64,000 bases of DNA, taken from contig QJNS01000295.1 in assembly GCA_004154925.1 (NCBI GenBank), positions 1-64,000 on the forward strand, written 5' to 3'. Below, one piece after another: positions 1-11,158 of this stretch. The stretch comes from Monosporascus cannonballus. Lineage: Eukaryota; Ascomycota; Sordariomycetes; Xylariales. The notes beneath the pieces were generated by a model. It made no database searches and had not been told where the DNA came from. It saw only the letters and a list, made by a program, of their open reading frames with translations. Position numbers and translations under genes: made by a program. Numbering within the stretch: the stretch's first letter is position 1; each line of letters begins with the position of its first letter.

Positions 1-90
1 CTACCGCTCCTTGGAGCTCAATTCTAGTCAGACAATTATCACTTCCCACACTCTATGCAACCTTTTCTCGCGATCAGCCTAACTGTGACA
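1..90 (-). repeat. LTR fragment, family L3, cut by window start
   Basis: Read on the minus strand, this stretch starts TGTCACAGTTAGGCTGATCG at 90 and matches the copy at 20047-20208 at about nine bases in ten. The TGTCA start fits an LTR end. The other end lies outside the window, so no target duplication can be tested. Confidence 0.6.
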
Positions 91-200
91 GGAGTAGCAT
101 GACACTGGATTTCCGTACATAAATAATCAGGATATAAACCTCAAGGAACTCAACCGAGCCCCCTCAATTTATAGCTTGTCTCAAGTGGAGCGTAATGAAG

Positions 201-1916
201 CTATACGATGTTCTGGAACTTCCACCCCCCTTTCTTTACTCGTGCCACCACCATGAAAACAGCCCCTATAGCTGTGAGTGATCCCGACAGCGCAATAAGC
301 CCACCAAATTCGCCAGTGCTATCGCGGACAGTCCCAACAAGCGGGATTCCCACCAACGCACTGGAAAACGCAGCGCAACAGTTAGCATTCTATATGGACA
401 ACAAGGGCGGGACACATGCATGAATAATGGTAACATACCCGATAGATATAAAGCCGCAGGCAATCCCAAACTTCATACCCAAGTCCTCGAGCCGCTCATC
501 AACAAGAGACACTACGCACGGGGATAGCAGACTTGTGTAGCCTAGGGTTTGCAATGGGTACCCAAATGGGTACCCATCACTACCCACGACGTAAATTCAA
601 TCATAAATAAATAATAAACATCTGTAAACAATACAGAATTATTTGTATAATAAATCCTTCTAGGAAACCCTAAGTATTAAGCTTTTATGACGTGTGAATT
701 TACGTCGTGGGTAGTGATGGGTACCCATTTGGGTACCCATTGCAAACCCTAGTGTAGCCACCGGAGACAAAGCCGTAGAAGGCCGCAAAGAAAAGAGTGC
801 CAGCTTCGGATGCGTGGTGCGCCAGCGGGAGCCAGATGGCGAGTATGGATACAGCGGATGCGGCACTTACCGTGATCATGACATTGAACTGACCCCAGCG
901 GTCTGAGAGGAAGCCCGGCAACACGCGTCCGATGGTGGATCCGCCATTGGCAATCGCGACCGTGTACTGAGCGAGGCGCGCGTTCATGCCGCCGGCGACC
1001 GCCGTCATGGGCAGATAGTTATAGGGGACCAGAAGGGTCAGCATGCAGAAGAAACCGCCCGCACAGAAGGCGGTCCAGGCCTAAGCATTGTGTCGCAACG
1101 CTGCCCAGCGATCTCGGCGAGCTGGATTATTACCGCCGTCATCTGGGTCGGTGTGATTAAAAGTAGCAGGAATTTCGGATTCGTCTCTGGACTCGTTAAA
1201 GGATTCGCCTCTCGACAACATCCGCTCTGCCTTTTCTCGCTCTTTCTTTGATGGAAATGGACCCTCGCAACAGAGGACGCCGATGGCCATGCCGCAATCG
1301 ACAACCAGTGTAGACCATCTCACAGCAACTGCGAAGCCCTGGGAAGCCAAAAGTCTGGTAACCATGATGGGGAAAAAGAGGCCACCAATACTGCTCCCAC
1401 TGCTGGCCAGGCCGACGGCCAACCCCTTTCGAGTGGAAAACCACTGCGTCACGCAGACTATGGACGGTAACGTGGTGCCGGAGCAGGCTATACCGAGAAG
1501 GACGCCTTGGCACAGGAGCACTTGCCAATACTCGGTGCATACGCTTAACAGTCCTAAGGCTAGGACGCTGATCGCGGCAAATGGTGCGATGACGACCCGG
1601 GTGCCATACGTGTCGACCAGGTGCCCCATAAGGACTCCGGCACCCAGCATGAAAAATTCCGCGAGCGTAGTAATCCAACCAAGTTGCTGAGATGTGGCAT
1701 GGGGTAACATGACTCCGTGATAGTGATATTGGAAAACACCGCAACTGTAGGGCAACATGTTAAGATGTATTTATGGACCATCAGCAATGTAGTTGAGAAA
1801 GTAACCCACGCGAATACGTATCCGAAAGAACAAGCCTGGGTCAGAAAAGAGCCTGCCACCGCTCTCCATGCGTAGAAGCCACCATTGGGCGGTACGAGGG
1901 TAGGCGGCACTGCCAT
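201..1916 (-). pseudogene. MFS transporter, monocarboxylate (MCT) type, disrupted
   Basis: A 12-helix major facilitator of the fungal MCT-like group, expected in the plasma membrane; the substrate cannot be read. The N-terminus has PPNGGFYAWRAV and SFGYVFA, then GWITTLAEFFMLGAGVLMGH, with FLSDRWGQ after the central loop. Inferred exons are 1916-1810, 1744-439 and 360-201. Intron 1745-1809 has donor GTGGGT; intron 361-438 has donor GTATGT and acceptor CCAG. Without the introns, the MITE at 542-752 and one target copy, the coding length is 452 codons including the stop, normal for the family. Two lesions are visible: an in-frame TAG at 1081-1083, just before AWTAFCAGGFF, and the MITE inside GFVSGGYTSLL. 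It is divergent from the Zn2Cys6 regulator. The call is firm; the exon edges are inferred. Confidence 0.85.
542..752. mobile_element. MITE with perfect 58-bp terminal inverted repeats
   Basis: The element is 211 bp. Its ends at 542-599 and 695-752 are exact reverse complements, starting CTAGGGTTTGCAATGGG. TGTAGC lies on both sides (536-541 and 753-758). Removing the element and one TGTAGC restores the transporter frame. The arms contain an internal near-palindrome (GGGTACCCAAATGGGTACCC). There is no coding capacity, and the 6-bp duplication does not point to one superfamily. Confidence 0.9.
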
Positions 1917-2667
1917 AGGTGTAGAGGGTGTTGGAGGTCTTGAAAATTCAACGGCAAGTTAAATAGAACTCTATAAAGTTAGAAGGTATCCTCGTGAGTA
2001 TCTTGGCTACTGTTGCACCGCATATGCTCAAGGTAGTATAGAACTCTTGATGAGCTATCAACTCGAGCCTTGGCAGTTCTCTAATATGTCGATCATGAGT
2101 AACTCAGAAATGTTTTTGAGTAGCATAAAGAAGTCTAACTACAGACAATGCCGTCTCCTTTATAAGAAACAGCTATTGTTTTCTGTAGTTGCTAACCCTG
2201 AAGGAGGCTACGAGTAATATACGGCGCTCCTATAGGACCGGTACGGTAAGGGAGGCCGCGGAGACGCTAGCCGTTTTCGCTAGGTCAAGGCCGCGGACTT
2301 CCAGCGGGAGCCGGGCTCAGCAATTTTAAGCCCCCTGTAATCCCATTCGGAACCATCCGCTCTCACGGCTTCCGAATCAACACCATCTTATGCATCTCAT
2401 GCGCGGCTTATCTGATAGCGGCAAAGAAACGCAGCAGCAACGACTTAGAAGGATAATTAACTTGTTTCGTTGACTTCAAACCAGCCGGGCCCCTGAACCT
2501 TTACGAAAATAAACGTTAACCTTTTTCGCGACGCTAAGGCCGCGGGCTCAGGCTTCAGCACTTTCCAGGAGCCCAGGGACCACGAATCCAGGCTGTCGCA
2601 GTCTTCTTCAGATAGTTATACAACCGGTCTAACCCGCCGTTTTAAGACCAGCATTACTCCATCAGCC
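1917..2667. promoter_or_regulatory. Shared upstream region of divergent MFS and Zn2Cys6 genes
   Basis: The 751 bp between the two divergent starts must hold both promoters. Similar GCGG-rich stretches occur around 2255-2295 and 2528-2550 (GGCCGCGG in both), which could be regulator sites. I see no clear TATA box or defined operator. Confidence 0.4.
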
Positions 2668-5150
2668 ATGAAGCGGAGCAGCAACGGCATTCCAGTCGGC
2701 ATGGTGCAACGGTGGACACGGCCACCAGTAAGCTGCAAGTCGTGTCGCTCCGGCAAGAGGAGGTGCAATAGAATACGGCCATGTAGCAACTGTACACTAC
2801 GGGGTATCGAATGCGAGTATGAGGGAAAAGGCAAGGAGGCACTCGCAGAGGCGCCAGCAACTGCCACGGATGAGCAAAGCAGCCACCGTTCGCACCCACT
2901 TGACATGGCGGCTCATCATATTCGTTCTTTACCCCCCTGTAAATGGTAAAATGTGCATGTGAATTAAGCGGGCTGATAGCTTGACGAACACAGTAATTAC
3001 CACCGCCGGCCCTGGCTCACCACAAACAAATATCCAACAATCATTACCTACCCTGTACGTTTCTCTTATTCTCTCCTTTTCCTGGCATAGCATGTGGCGC
3101 CATTACCTTCGATTGTCCTCAGCCATGGTAATGTATGGAAGAAATAATGCCCACTGACCCCCTTTGGACAGTAACGTGGACGAGGTATTAGGACGGATCC
3201 GCAAGTTGGAAAGAGCTGTATTCAAGAGCATAGATAGTAGCTCAACCAACAATTCTACATCATCTCCGTCAACTCCCGACGACACAGAACTGATCGTTCA
3301 CGTTGCCAATCCACCCAAGCCCCTCTCGTCCCCAGCTTTCACCATTGACATAGCTACTACCGCAACGACGAGATGGACACCCATGGAGCTCCATGTCCCT
3401 GCTGTCTTACGAAACCAAGGCCTGCAATCCGATCCGACGGTCATATCCAAACACCTGCCAACCAGGACCGAAGGTATGGAGCTCCTAGAGCACTTTATTC
3501 AATGCGTACAGCCGACCTTCGCTGTTCTCCATATCCCGTCGACTCGGGCAATTGTCGAGCAGACTTACCAGGCCTTGCTTAAAGGACCCGAGAAGCCTGA
3601 ATCCGTCAATCTGCTCCTTTTATCCAGTATCTTCGCCAGCGCCGCCTTAACCTGGACACCGCAGATTCTGGAAAAGGTAGGGGCAACGCCGGCAGTTGCC
3701 CACGGCGCTTTCGCCACCTACAGTAACTTGGCCATCTCGCTTTCCGAGTCCGTCTCCCCATCGGCCGTAGCTCTAGAAGCCATCTGCATTCTGGTCCACG
3801 TACTAACGAATGCTGAGGGTTTTGGGGAGCAAGTTTATCAACTCCGCAACCGGGCCTTCCTCATGGCACGTATCATGCAGATCCACCGGCTCGACACCCC
3901 TCAAAGTCGCGACTCGAGAAGGGTCCAGGAGGGCTGTAACATGGTCCAGGTCGAGCGACAACGACGCATCTGGTGGCACATGGTCGCCAACGACTGGCTG
4001 CTCGCATTCTCAGGAGGGGCCCAAGAAGGAACATACATCTTCCATCCGTGGCACATGAACGTAAACTACCCCTGCAACGTCGACGACTGCCTTATTACAA
4101 CGACCAGAGAACAACAGCAGCAACATCAGCAAGAATAATTGTTGGACTTTCCCGCCTCTACCGCCACATCCCATGTCGTATTTCCTTCACAGGCTTTACC
4201 TGGCTGATCTCTGCCGCGAGGTCGTCGACGCGCTGCCCTCCGCTCTGCTGGAACCACAAGAGCTCGACTACAACGTCGTACTGATGCTGGATGCAAAGTT
4301 CCAGGATTTAATCGAATCTTTACCTTCATTCCTCCAACGCAAACCGGAAAACATACAAAAGAGCCGCGAACTTTGTCAGGAACGGCCATACATTGCCTGG
4401 CAGCGGACCACGCTCCACTTCAGCATCAATACGTGCATATGCCGCCTTCATCGCCCCTTCCACGTAGAATATACGACAAATCCGAAATTTGAACATTCCC
4501 GAATTCGTTGCGTTCAGTCCGCTCACGCCGTCCTCGACCTGTGGCGTTCGATGGCCGACCTAGGGGGTGGTATCGGGTTGAACCCGGCGCGCTTCTGGAC
4601 CGTAGCTCAGCATGTCTTCCTCGCCGCCATCACGCTCGCAGCCGAGGTATCGTTAGATCCCAGCGCGACGCTTGCTGAAGCTCGTAGATCCGAGGTGCTG
4701 GCCGCGTGCAGGTTGCTCGAGGACCTGCAGCACGAGTCGCCCATGGCAAAGTACAGGATCCAGCAGGGCGTGCAGGCGCTTCTGTCGACGCTGCAGAGAA
4801 GTCAGCAACAGCAACAACAACGACGACTGCCGAACACTGGCTTAAAAACGCATGATAATGCTGCGCTGTCGTACGACAGGCCGAGTGACATGCCTCCTAT
4901 GGGCGACCAAACACCCGTGCAGCCAAGCGAGTCGTCCGGGTTGGGGGATTCTAGTCACGGGGGAACCAGGACACCCTTCATATTTACTGGAAACCCGGCA
5001 GCATTTTCGGGAGCCAGCTCCACCGGTGAGACTATGGAGAACTGGGGCCAACTATGGACTGACTTTTTTGACACCGTCCCGGGATGGAATATGCCACAGT
5101 GGAATTCGTTATGGGAGGATATAGACTGGACTTTGGGCCCGGAATTATAG
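2668..5150 (+). CDS. Zn2Cys6 transcription factor, frame broken near 4.14 kb
   Basis: A nuclear DNA-binding regulator. Residues 23-49 form a zinc binuclear cluster, C-x2-C-x6-C-x5-C-x2-C-x6-C (CKSCRSGKRRCNRIRPCSNC and on). The middle part is of fungal_trans type, with RRIWWHMVANDWLLA and MNVNYPCNVDD, then SYFLHRLYLADLCREVVD. Inferred exons are 2668-2938, 2994-3054 and 3172 onward. Introns 2939-2993 (GTAAAT to ACACAG) and 3055-3171 (GTACGT, branch CTGAC, GGACAG) join in phase and give LNVDEVLGRIRKLE, a usual linker. At 4136 the frame ends in TAA just after a run of Gln codons, while the rest of the domain continues from about 4140 in another frame to the stop at 5150. No canonical intron repairs this, so it is a mutation or a base-call error. 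It is divergent from the transporter, which it may have controlled (inference). Confidence 0.85.
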
Positions 5151-5754
5151 CGTTCAATATTTTTTGTTGTTGTGGGGTGGCCGAGGATCTACAACTGACA
5201 TCCTGTGCAGTGTTATTGCATACATAGCCAATGTGTTATGTCGGTAACAATAGCATCATATTTTCTAAGGATATATATCCCTTAGACCCTCAATTATACG
5301 GGCTGGCCAGATAGTCAAGGGGAATGCTCCTCCAATGCTCAACGTATATGTATGGAAAAGGTCTTATACTACTCTTTGGGGCACTGGGGGTTGGGTCGTT
5401 TAGTCAACCTCCTTTTTAATGCAGTACGCCGCAGTGAGCCTCACAACGTATAATTTCACGATCACGCAGAGATGTTGAAAATTAAATAGCAGTTGAAACC
5501 TGTCCCCTTAAAGGACATAAAACCCTACTTTCTCTTTGGTTCCCGCTGCGGGCTTTTCTGATGATTGATCCGGCAAGAAGGTCCTCATATTACAACTCTG
5601 GTTGCACTGAGTGACACTGCGAGGGCACGCACAAGGCAGAGCCAGGCTCGAAGCAATCATGATGGATATCTGCAATGAATAGCCATGGATTGGTCTACCA
5701 TTGATAGGCTTTTGAAATTGAAAGGGGATCTTGGTGGAGTGTAAACGATGCTGG
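5151..5754. other. Intergenic, no gene seen
   Basis: I find no frame with recognisable protein similarity, no repeat shared with the rest of the window and no RNA gene. The first part should hold the 3' end of the regulator transcript. Confidence 0.5.
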
Positions 5755-5759
5755 GCTGC

Positions 5760-5968
5760 TATGAAACCCTGACATCACACACAGAAGCATATAACTGAAG
5801 AAGAGGTGTATTAAAGGTTGCCCTGACCTCTAGAAGGTCCTAGCTAGAAAGTGAAGGTAGCGAACCCTCCTTTTATACACGTAAATACAGCTAGAGCTGG
5901 GAGGAAAAGGTACCAGGGGTACAGGAAGTAATTTCCGCTAGTGCTGACTGGCTTTCCTAGGTCTGACA
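5760..5968 (-). mobile_element. Solo LTR, family L4
   Basis: Read on the minus strand the 209-bp element runs from TGTCAGACC to GGGTTTCATA, with the promoter-like core GTATAAAAGGAGGGTTCG. It is flanked by GCTGC at 5755-5759 and 5969-5973. A second copy at 22200-22440 lies in the opposite orientation with its own duplication. No internal retroelement sequence is next to it, so recombination between LTRs probably removed it. Confidence 0.85.
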
Positions 5969-5973
5969 GCTGC

Positions 5974-6275
5974 TCAGCCTGCGAAGGATCGAACTTGGCG
6001 CTGAATGAGACTCAGAACCACACGGTATCAACAATGAACACAGAGCTACGAGACCTTGAAAGAATATTTCCATATTGCTCTGGGATCCCATGCATGAGTG
6101 ATAATTACCTATGGCTCCTCGGGTTACGGGAAATGGGGCAGTTTGATTATTTAGTATCACCCAGAACTCGACTCGCCTTTTCAACCGTCTGATCACGCCT
6201 AATACCCTCAGCACCATGGACAGCCATTTCCTCGTGATAGAGCAACGTCCCACACATCCGGCGGCAATTACGGCT
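5974..6275. other. Intergenic, no gene seen
   Basis: Short open frames occur on both strands, but none resembles a protein I recognise. Confidence 0.4.
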
Positions 6276-6838
6276 TCATTCTAGGTTAAGGCGCCGAAGA
6301 GAACAAGGTCTTAATGTTTTCGAGCCTTGAATACCAGCCACGGGGCCGTGTTTCTGACTCGTGATGTGGTCATACAGTTGGTACTCATTAATGCGATGTC
6401 GTCCATACCCGGGACCGGGTTGACCGTCACCGACGAGACCAAGCTTGCCCTGGGCCAGCTCGAAGTCGTAGCTGGCTAGCAAAGCGGCAACAGCGAGCTG
6501 CAGCTCCGTGACAGCCATCGCCTTTCCGAGGCAGCTGCGTACGCCCACTGAGAAGGGATTCAGGACGGAATGCTCCCTTTCAACCGACTCATGCGCCGCA
6601 TCTCCCTCGCCAGGGATCCAGCGCTCCGGGTGGTAAATAAAGGGGTTGGAGAAATAGGTGGGGCTGTGATGGATTGCGTAGACACCAGTACCAACGTCGT
6701 ATCTGGCTGCGATTGCATGGCTATCTATGATGGCGCCCACTCAGACTACTTTCGCGGTAGAGGCACGTTCCGACCGAGGGGGACATGCGGAATGCCTCGT
6801 CGATGCAGGCTCGTAGGTGCTTTGGATAACCTTGAAAA
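6276..6838 (-). pseudogene. Cytochrome P450, C-terminal fragment
   Basis: Only the C-terminal part of a haem monooxygenase is left. It starts near YPKHLRACIDEAFRMSP, which holds the K-helix E-x-x-R. YHPERW follows, then the haem loop FSVGVRSCLG with the cysteine ligand, and the tail EYQLYDHITSQKHGP. The two parts lie in different frames: the frame changes close to 6740, just after CLYRESSL, and continues as GAIIDSHAIAARYDVG. About 300 N-terminal residues, including the membrane anchor and the oxygen-binding helix I, are absent upstream (6839-7100). The piece is too short to assign a P450 family. With the neighbouring transporter and regulator it may be left from a metabolic cluster (inference). 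Confidence 0.85.
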
Positions 6839-7188
6839 AAATTGAAGAACGAGCCAGGGAGGCTTGAGCTAGCCCCGGTAAAGTACTGACTAAATACTGA
6901 CTGAGTATTCCGGACTACTTTCAAAGCACTTAAACACGACACAGTTAGCCCAGTTAAGTTAACGAATAATTTATTCAAGTCCTCGAGCACTTACGGAGGA
7001 CCCCATTTAAATATAACGAATTGTTGGCAGTTGGTGCTTTCCGGTGCTGCGTATAGGCTGCAGCTGCAACCTAGGACAGCGTTTGCTCAGGAACCATCCC
7101 TTGTACACCCAATCATGTATGTAAGGCGATCCCCTACAGACACTTTCAGTCTTTCCTAAAATAGCGTAATGACCCTCGAAATTCGGCT

Positions 7189-7400
7189 AACGCTAATGCG
7201 GGTCGAGATAAGCGAAGGTAACAGATTATATAATAACGCCGAAGAAATATGGTTTTTTTTTAACAAAACAGATCGGAATTTAAAAATACCGCTAAATAAA
7301 AAGAAAGGGAAACTATCTCCTCAGGGGAACCTGGAAACTTGGCGCCTTGGGCTGCGTTAGCTTTGGCCGGACTTCGAGGGTTTTTGCGGTAAATTATGGG
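7189..7400. repeat. Degenerate dispersed repeat R3, copy 1
   Basis: This stretch matches 18966-19190 in the same orientation. Shared landmarks are AACGCTAATGC, GGGGAACCTGGA, GTTAGCTTTGG against TTTAGCTTTGG, and a CG-rich end before a run of T. No terminal repeats or coding sequence could be defined. Confidence 0.55.
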
Positions 7401-8393
7401 TGCATTTGTTCACTGTAACTGCTGACAAAAAAATAATAAATGTGGTTGAAGCGATAGTTGCAACATGTTTGAAACCTTAGATTAAGCTGTCAGCTGCGAG
7501 CTCCATTTCGGGTCGTATCAGCGACTGGCACTGGACAGGTTCTTGCCAGGATTTATATTGGGTCCTGCCCTAGCCCTGTCTGGCTGTAGGGGCTGTGTTC
7601 TCACGTAAGCTGAGCAATCCTAACCTAACCCTAAAAAACCCCTGGCATACCTAGGTGGTGGTGTAGAGCTTTATATAATTGGCTCTAACACTCGAGTGAT
7701 GAATGTATGCTCTCCCGTTATGGTTGCACTGCACGTGTAGCGTTGCATGCTGACGACCAAGGAGTTCCTTGTAGCACTATCGTCGGAAGATTCCCAACCT
7801 CATGCCTGCCGGGAACGAAGAAGCTGCGCGCCCAAGGAGCTGGGATTTCGACGCATTGGTTTTATCGGCATCTGCGAATTTCGAAAAAGACACAAAATAA
7901 CCTTGGCTCTGTGTTACGTCGAACACCACGGTATGTTTGGGGCTTGACAGTCCCGCTAGGTTTAGGCGCAGCCTGGAGAGGGTAGGTATAGCCAGTCGCG
8001 AAGTCCGGCCTGTAGATCGTTTGGGAAAGAAAGACATATTTTAAATTTGGCTCAAATTGGGGACCATTATATTTCCCTTCTTGGGCTCGGATGCTCGGGG
8101 GCCGTGCCGTGTCTGTGGATCTCCCCGGCGCTAAGGCCCCCGTTGGCGGAGCCCCTTTTAATTTTTCGCGGCCGGCCAACCAATCATCGCTTAGTAAGAA
8201 TACTACCTAAACTGGACAGTAACTCTACTAAGAATGCCGAGATCCGTCGCTAAGAATAGCTGGGGCGTTGCTTTGAACTGCAGCCGTGCGACCGCAGAGC
8301 GCTTCCTCCAGAGGCATCAGCTATTTCGTGGCAGAGGAGAACCCATGGGCATTTGTGATCTTTCATCTTTTTTTCCTTGTCGCGTTGTGCATC
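7401..8393. other. Intergenic and promoter region of the protease-fold gene
   Basis: There is no recognisable gene in these 990 bp. It holds a short telomere-like motif at 7619-7634. The last few hundred bases must hold the promoter of the next gene, but no TATA box stands out. Confidence 0.4.
7619..7634 (+). repeat. Interstitial telomere-like motif
   Basis: CCTAACCTAACCCTAA holds about two and a half units close to the fungal telomere unit CCCTAA. It is far too short to be a telomere and could be chance. Confidence 0.35.
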
Positions 8394-10116
8394 ATGAGGT
8401 CCTTAGCTTTCTCTGTATTATTCTCGGGCGCAACATGCGGTGTGCTGCACGGCCAAGGCCAACCGCTGGCGAACTCTCGAACATTAAACCTGAGACAAGA
8501 CAACGATAGAGGGCCGCAGCCTCTGGATCTCACCCATGACGGCGAGGGGCGCTACTTCATCGAGATCTCAGTCGGCGAGTCGCAGACTATGAGGGTTCAA
8601 ATCCGTAGCGATACGTACTATAGCTGGGTACCCGCATCCAATTCGTCAAAATGCAACGAGGAGAGATGTACATATGGCAACTGTGAGTTCATGCAACCTT
8701 CTTTCTAAAACGCGGGGGGCCCGGCTCATAGTGGTGCTAGTCAATGCGGGAATGTCGTCGACCTATGCGAATTGGACCGAGATGACGAACTTTTCAACAG
8801 TTGCCGTTCCAGGAACCCAAGGCGTATGGTTCACCGATAACCTGAACGTCGGGAATCTCTCGGCAGTCAATCTAACAATGGGCCTGGCGCATGATTTAGT
8901 GGACCCTTGGGGCGTACTGGGAATTATGGATTGGGTTTCGGAAGCCGCCCAGTGCATGTTGCAACAATTGGTGAATCAGGGGGCAGCGATAACGCAAGCT
9001 TACAGCCTTTCGCTCGGCGGCCCGGATGCCGCCACCGGGAGTATTCTGTTTGGCGCGATCGATACCGAAAAGTATGAGGGCGACCTGATGAGCCTCGATC
9101 TCGGAACCACTCTCACGTCGGTCCACGCCAATAGCTCGAGCGGAGTGGACGATTTAACAGTCGGTCTCCCTGCCACGGTTAGCATCTATGTAGGGAGGCA
9201 GGAGTTATTGCTCCCTGCGGAACTGGCGTTTAATATGTGGGCAATCGCGGGCGCGGAATACTGGTCCGAGAAAGACACCGCGACTGTTCCGTGTTCTATG
9301 AAGGATAGCGAGGGTTCTTTCACGTTTGGTCTCGGCGGCCCGGCAGGACCGAAGGTCGTAGTTCCGATGCGAAACTTGGTCTCGACGCTCTCGGGCTTCG
9401 GCGACACGTGCGCCTTTTTAGTCAAGAACCAGACTGACCCAGAACACTACCACCTCGGCGTGCCGCTTCTTCAGAGCGTCTACGCGGTTTTCGATATGTC
9501 GAACGCGAAGCTCGCCGTGGCGACTCCCAAACTCGACAGCACGACCTCCAACATTGTACCCTTTGCCGGGAAAGCGGCGCACATACCCTCCACGGTTTCT
9601 GTGCCCGATCAGCCGAGGACCGTGGTCACTCAGACCCCTACTATCTATGAGATGCCGACGGCCACGAAGAGCTTTTCGGCAGCGGCGGGGTTTCAATCCT
9701 CGACGTCAGATGTATTGCCACCGCCGCCCAGCGCATCGACGAACCCCGCCGGACAGTCAGATGATCCGCCGGAGGCCGGACTGACAAAAGGAGCAACCAT
9801 TGGAATCGGGGTCGGAGTTGGCGTGGGTGGCTTCGTACTCGGCGTACTAGCAGTCGCCTTCTTCCTGTCGCGGAAGCGACCGAAGGAGCAGGACCTAGCT
9901 TCGGACAAATTCCCGAATACGAGCTCGCCGCTGCCTTATGACTTCCAGGCGCCCGTCCTCGAGGCGCCCGTCCTCCAGGAATACCCGGCGGAGATGGACG
10001 CACAACCTGGGGCGTATGAGTTGCCCCCAGGGGAATTCCCGGTCGAGGCGAAAACCTTACGACCTCTGAGGTACCCGGCTAACGCTGGCTTCCATCCAAC
10101 AAGTACACGAATGTAG
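8394..10116 (+). CDS. Membrane-anchored aspartic-protease-fold protein without catalytic Asp motifs
   Basis: I start at 8394 because MRSLAFSVLFSGATCGVL reads as a signal peptide; the frame is open upstream to 8286. Inferred exons are 8394-8682 and 8741-10116. The 58-bp intron has donor GTGAGT and acceptor GCTAG, and gives YGNFNAGMSSTYANW, the usual spacing of pepsin-like proteins (about 554 residues). QQLVNQGAAITQAYSLSLGG and GSILFGAIDTEKYEGDL are typical of the fold. Where the first DTG should lie the protein reads RSDTYYSWVPAS, and where the second should lie it reads SIYVGRQELLLPAELA; neither has D-T/S-G. A Pro/Ser-rich stalk, one hydrophobic segment (GVGVGVGGFVLGVLAVAFFL) and a basic RKRPK stop follow, then a cytoplasmic tail of about 75 residues with two EAPVL units. 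It may be a surface sensor or adhesin rather than an enzyme (inference). No frame damage is visible. Confidence 0.85.
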
Positions 10117-11158
10117 GATTTTAAAATGTTTGGGAGGAGATTGTTAATAGATCTTGAAAGGTAACGATGGGAGAGCCGAAGGGAATGCACGAAAATGTGT
10201 CGTAGAGCGTTCAGGTCTGACTGTTTCTGAGCCTATTATACCCCACTGCTGCAGAGTATATGTGTATTGTCTATCGCTTTAGCGCTGTTTTGCATGAAAG
10301 AAGTATAATCGCAAATGGGATTGGACGTTACTGTTCAGGTTAAGTCTCAATACGAGAACCTCAACTCCACCCCTTGATGTCCCACGCGCCAGGTTTCACT
10401 CTTTGGACGATCCGGGGCCTTGCCGCGGTTCCTAGTGGGATCAATCTGGGCTGTCGACATGGTTTGCGCTAACTAACTGCTTGAACAACTGCCCCTTTTC
10501 GTGGTTCGCCTACAGTAGTCCCTCCCCGGTGGGCAATCTCCCTTGATTGTGTTTGGGAAGCAATAACCATTCGATAGCCGCAGCCCGGTCAACCGCAGCG
10601 GGCGGTCCTTATCAGTTTCGTAGAAGGGCCGAGCCGTTGCCCCGTATTAGTTAGAGTTAGCACCGTGCCGTACTGCTCTTCCGAACCGTCGGCTAAGCCT
10701 ACCCTAGATTAAAGTAGCGGTCTAAAGTGCACCTGGACCATGATCCAGCAACTGTGAGGTGCCCATCCGGAAAACACGCACAACAAAGTGGCTTCAGCGA
10801 AAGGCTCGGGATCCAGAATCTAGGTACAGTACACGGCCTGAAGTTTTCCGAAGCAATGTCAAACGCCCTTATTTTGATAATAACATGCTCACGCGGGTTA
10901 TCTGTTGCTGAATCATTAAAACCTCGCGCATCACTACCTACATGTCAGCAAGAACGCCAATATTGTTCATAGCCGCATTGAGAAACACCCGCATGCTTCC
11001 TCCTATCATGGCTAACGGCAACCTCAAATTGCGCGTCGCCAACCCCGAAGAGGCGGCTCGACTTAGGAAAAGAAAATAAGTGTCAGCGTTTAGACTCCTT
11101 ATATCTGGAACCTTCTCTGTGTTTTCGGCAGCTGCCATAACTGGCATAAAACTCGGCG
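10117..11158. other. Intergenic, no gene recognised
   Basis: About 1 kb without a supported gene. Open frames at 10727-10972 (plus) and 10938-11147 (minus) show no known domain. The last 200 bp may belong to the kinase relic, but I could not read coding sequence there. Confidence 0.45.

Noticed and set aside
1081..1133. Intron ending at the TAG of the transporter gene
   Set aside because: The only suitable donor gives 53 nt, which breaks the frame, and the segment encodes the usual loop before helix 7.
1283..1690. 135-codon open frame on the plus strand
   Set aside because: Antisense to clear transporter sequence on the minus strand, without domain signs of its own.
4100..4173. Intron at the frame break of the regulator
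   Set aside because: No canonical donor lies before the TAA without removing the conserved NVNYPCNVDD segment.
10727..11147. Two overlapping open frames on opposite strands
   Set aside because: Neither shows a domain, a signal peptide or codon use like the real genes; probably chance.
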